DNA from: Glycomyces arizonensis DSM 44726 | GTDB taxonomy: Bacteria; Actinomycetota; Actinomycetes; Mycobacteriales; Micromonosporaceae | Reading direction: 5' to 3' | Assembly: GCF_000482705.1 (NCBI RefSeq) | Contig: NZ_AXWO01000016.1 | Span: 62,001-126,000, forward strand | DNA length: 64,000 nucleotides | In this document: positions 63,179-64,000 of the stretch, one piece after another | Numbering within the stretch: position 1 is the first letter of the stretch | Layout of the letters: each line of letters begins with the position of its first letter | Notes under the pieces: generated by a model | Database searches by the model: none | What the model saw: the letters and a program-made list of their open reading frames with translations, nothing else | What the model was told of the DNA's origin: nothing | Made by a program: the position numbers and the translations under genes

Positions 63179-64000
63179 GCGGCAGACGATATACACAACA
63201 GCCGTGAGTTTGCCGGAACGGGCGCGGCTTTTCCTTCAAGTGGGACTGCGTCCTGTGGCAATCGGGTCGAGGCAGGTCACCCAAGATTCGGTTGTCGTGC
63301 CTCAGACTCAGGACGACGGTTTGGCGTAGTGGTTGTCGAAGCTTGCTGCGACAGACTCCGATGGTCACCGCAGGTCTCTCGGGGCCGCTCACACCGGTTG
63401 CCGGGATAGTCCCATTTTAGCGGCGATGGCGAAAGCTGGCCGCGGCCATTGGAATGGCCGATCAGGTCGGGCTCAGAGTCGGTTTGGATTGGGCTTCAGG
63501 CGGCGGCGACCGCGAGGCGAGAGGGCGGCGGGGGTGGCCTTGTGTCTTCGGGGTGGTCGTCGGCCCGGCTTCAGGCGAGGCGGCGATGGGAGGTAGGGAG
63601 GGCTCGGGGTGGCCGGTCCGGGCGCGGACCGCTCTGGTTGAGGTTCAGGCGGGCGGCGATGAAGGGTTGGGAGGGAGCCGGGGCTCGTTGTCGGCGCGGA
63701 GGCGGCCGGTGGGCTGATCCGGTGTGGAGGCGGTGTCGAGCCGGTGAGGATGGCTGGTGGGAAGTGGTGAGGGGTCTTGCCTGGTGGGGATGGCCGTCTG
63801 GGGTGGTGTGTGGGGGTGTGGACATGCTGAGGGGCTCAGTCCCTCGCGGGTCCTGAGCTTGGCGGCTGTATTGGCCTCCTTCCCCTCAGCGGCGGCCCGC
63901 TGAGGGCAGGGTAAGAACGGTATGGGGTCCAATTCGGAGTACCGCTCGCCCATGATGTCCGGCGGCGGTGCCGTCTTCGGGGCGGCGGGCTGGGTCTGGC
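63179..64000. other. Right-end region with no confident gene
   Basis: Several frames are open, but their translations are Gly/Trp/Arg-rich (plus) or Pro/His/Ser-rich (minus) and lack family features. The region holds the degenerate repeats at 63417-63718. At the edge, minus-strand frames run out of the window beyond 64000; whether a gene end lies there cannot be decided. Confidence 0.45.
63417..63718. repeat. Degenerate tandem repeats of about 75 bp
   Basis: Copies starting with TTCAGGCG(G)GGCGGCGA at 63495, 63570 and 63644, and a weaker one at about 63417, follow each other at 74-78 bp. Each continues with a G-rich segment that includes GGGAGG or GGGG(T/C)(G/C)GCC. Similarity between copies is partial. 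Confidence 0.4.

Noticed and set aside
63645-63953. A 102-codon minus-strand frame near the right edge
   Set aside because: Pro/His/Thr/Ser-rich translation over the degenerate repeats, no start signal, no family resemblance; the part at the very edge could be the end of an outside gene but cannot be judged.

Overview
The window is chromosomal DNA from a high-GC Actinomycetota. GC-biased codon use is strong, the gene order matches the actinobacterial core, and several families point the same way: a mycothiol-dependent isomerase, ClgR, PspM, and the rpsO-pnp-M16 protease-dapB and thyX-dapA-rnj-ftsK-rimO-pgsA runs. The content would suit a soil or plant-associated, cellulose-using, filamentous-type actinobacterium (Glycomycetales or Micromonosporales, for example), but genus cannot be fixed from the sequence alone. 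I saw no tRNA, rRNA, CRISPR array or insertion sequence.

Layout. 1-8.7 kb: a YibE/F membrane protein, a mycothiol-dependent enzyme, ThiE, a GH1 beta-glucosidase divergent from a three-gene sugar ABC importer without its own ATPase, and a small membrane protein. 8.7-14.9 kb: ribF-rpsO-pnp-M16 protease-dapB. 14.9-18.3 kb: a HigBA-type toxin-antitoxin pair, an LppM-like lipoprotein, a DUF2752 protein and an RHH/DUF4097 pair. 18.5-22.0 kb: thyX-dapA-rnj. 22.0-23.7 kb: a VapBC-like pair, a convergent orphan Phd antitoxin and an SDR. 23.8-31.2 kb: ftsK interrupted by a 494-residue intein, a lipoprotein, rimO and pgsA. 31.3-33.5 kb: the envelope-stress operon clgR-pspA-pspM. 33.5-43.3 kb: an LPxTG surface protein, cimA behind a probable attenuator, a secreted propeller protein, a FAH hydrolase with gltX, a PadR/membrane-protein pair and a secreted transglycosylase. 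43.3-51.6 kb: a GH12-CBM2 cellulase, then a minus-strand operon of RibD-like reductase, HerA, SbcD, SbcC and NurA. 51.8-59.4 kb: an I36-type inhibitor, a sugar-lactone oxidase divergent from a DSD-type PLP enzyme, a class A PBP and a flavin dehydrogenase. 59.6-64 kb: an SRA-PD-(D/E)XK restriction-like protein, a protein phosphatase, small accessory genes, and a poorly coding right end with degenerate repeats.

The most interesting items are (1) a compact herA-sbcD(mre11)-sbcC(rad50)-nurA operon, which is the archaeal DNA-end-resection set in a bacterium, with an unusual HerA P-loop; (2) an intein inside the FtsK P-loop that starts with Ala and carries the Trp/Cys/Thr triad of class 3 inteins; (3) a leader peptide with consecutive Leu-Ile-Ile codons followed by an intrinsic terminator in front of cimA, an isoleucine-pathway gene; and (4) a one-gene SRA-nuclease fusion that looks like a modification-dependent restriction enzyme.

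A recurring feature decided many start codons. A TAnnnT-like -10 hexamer lies 6-8 nt before an ATG or GTG with no Shine-Dalgarno sequence, which implies leaderless mRNAs. Where I moved a start for this reason, the entry says so.
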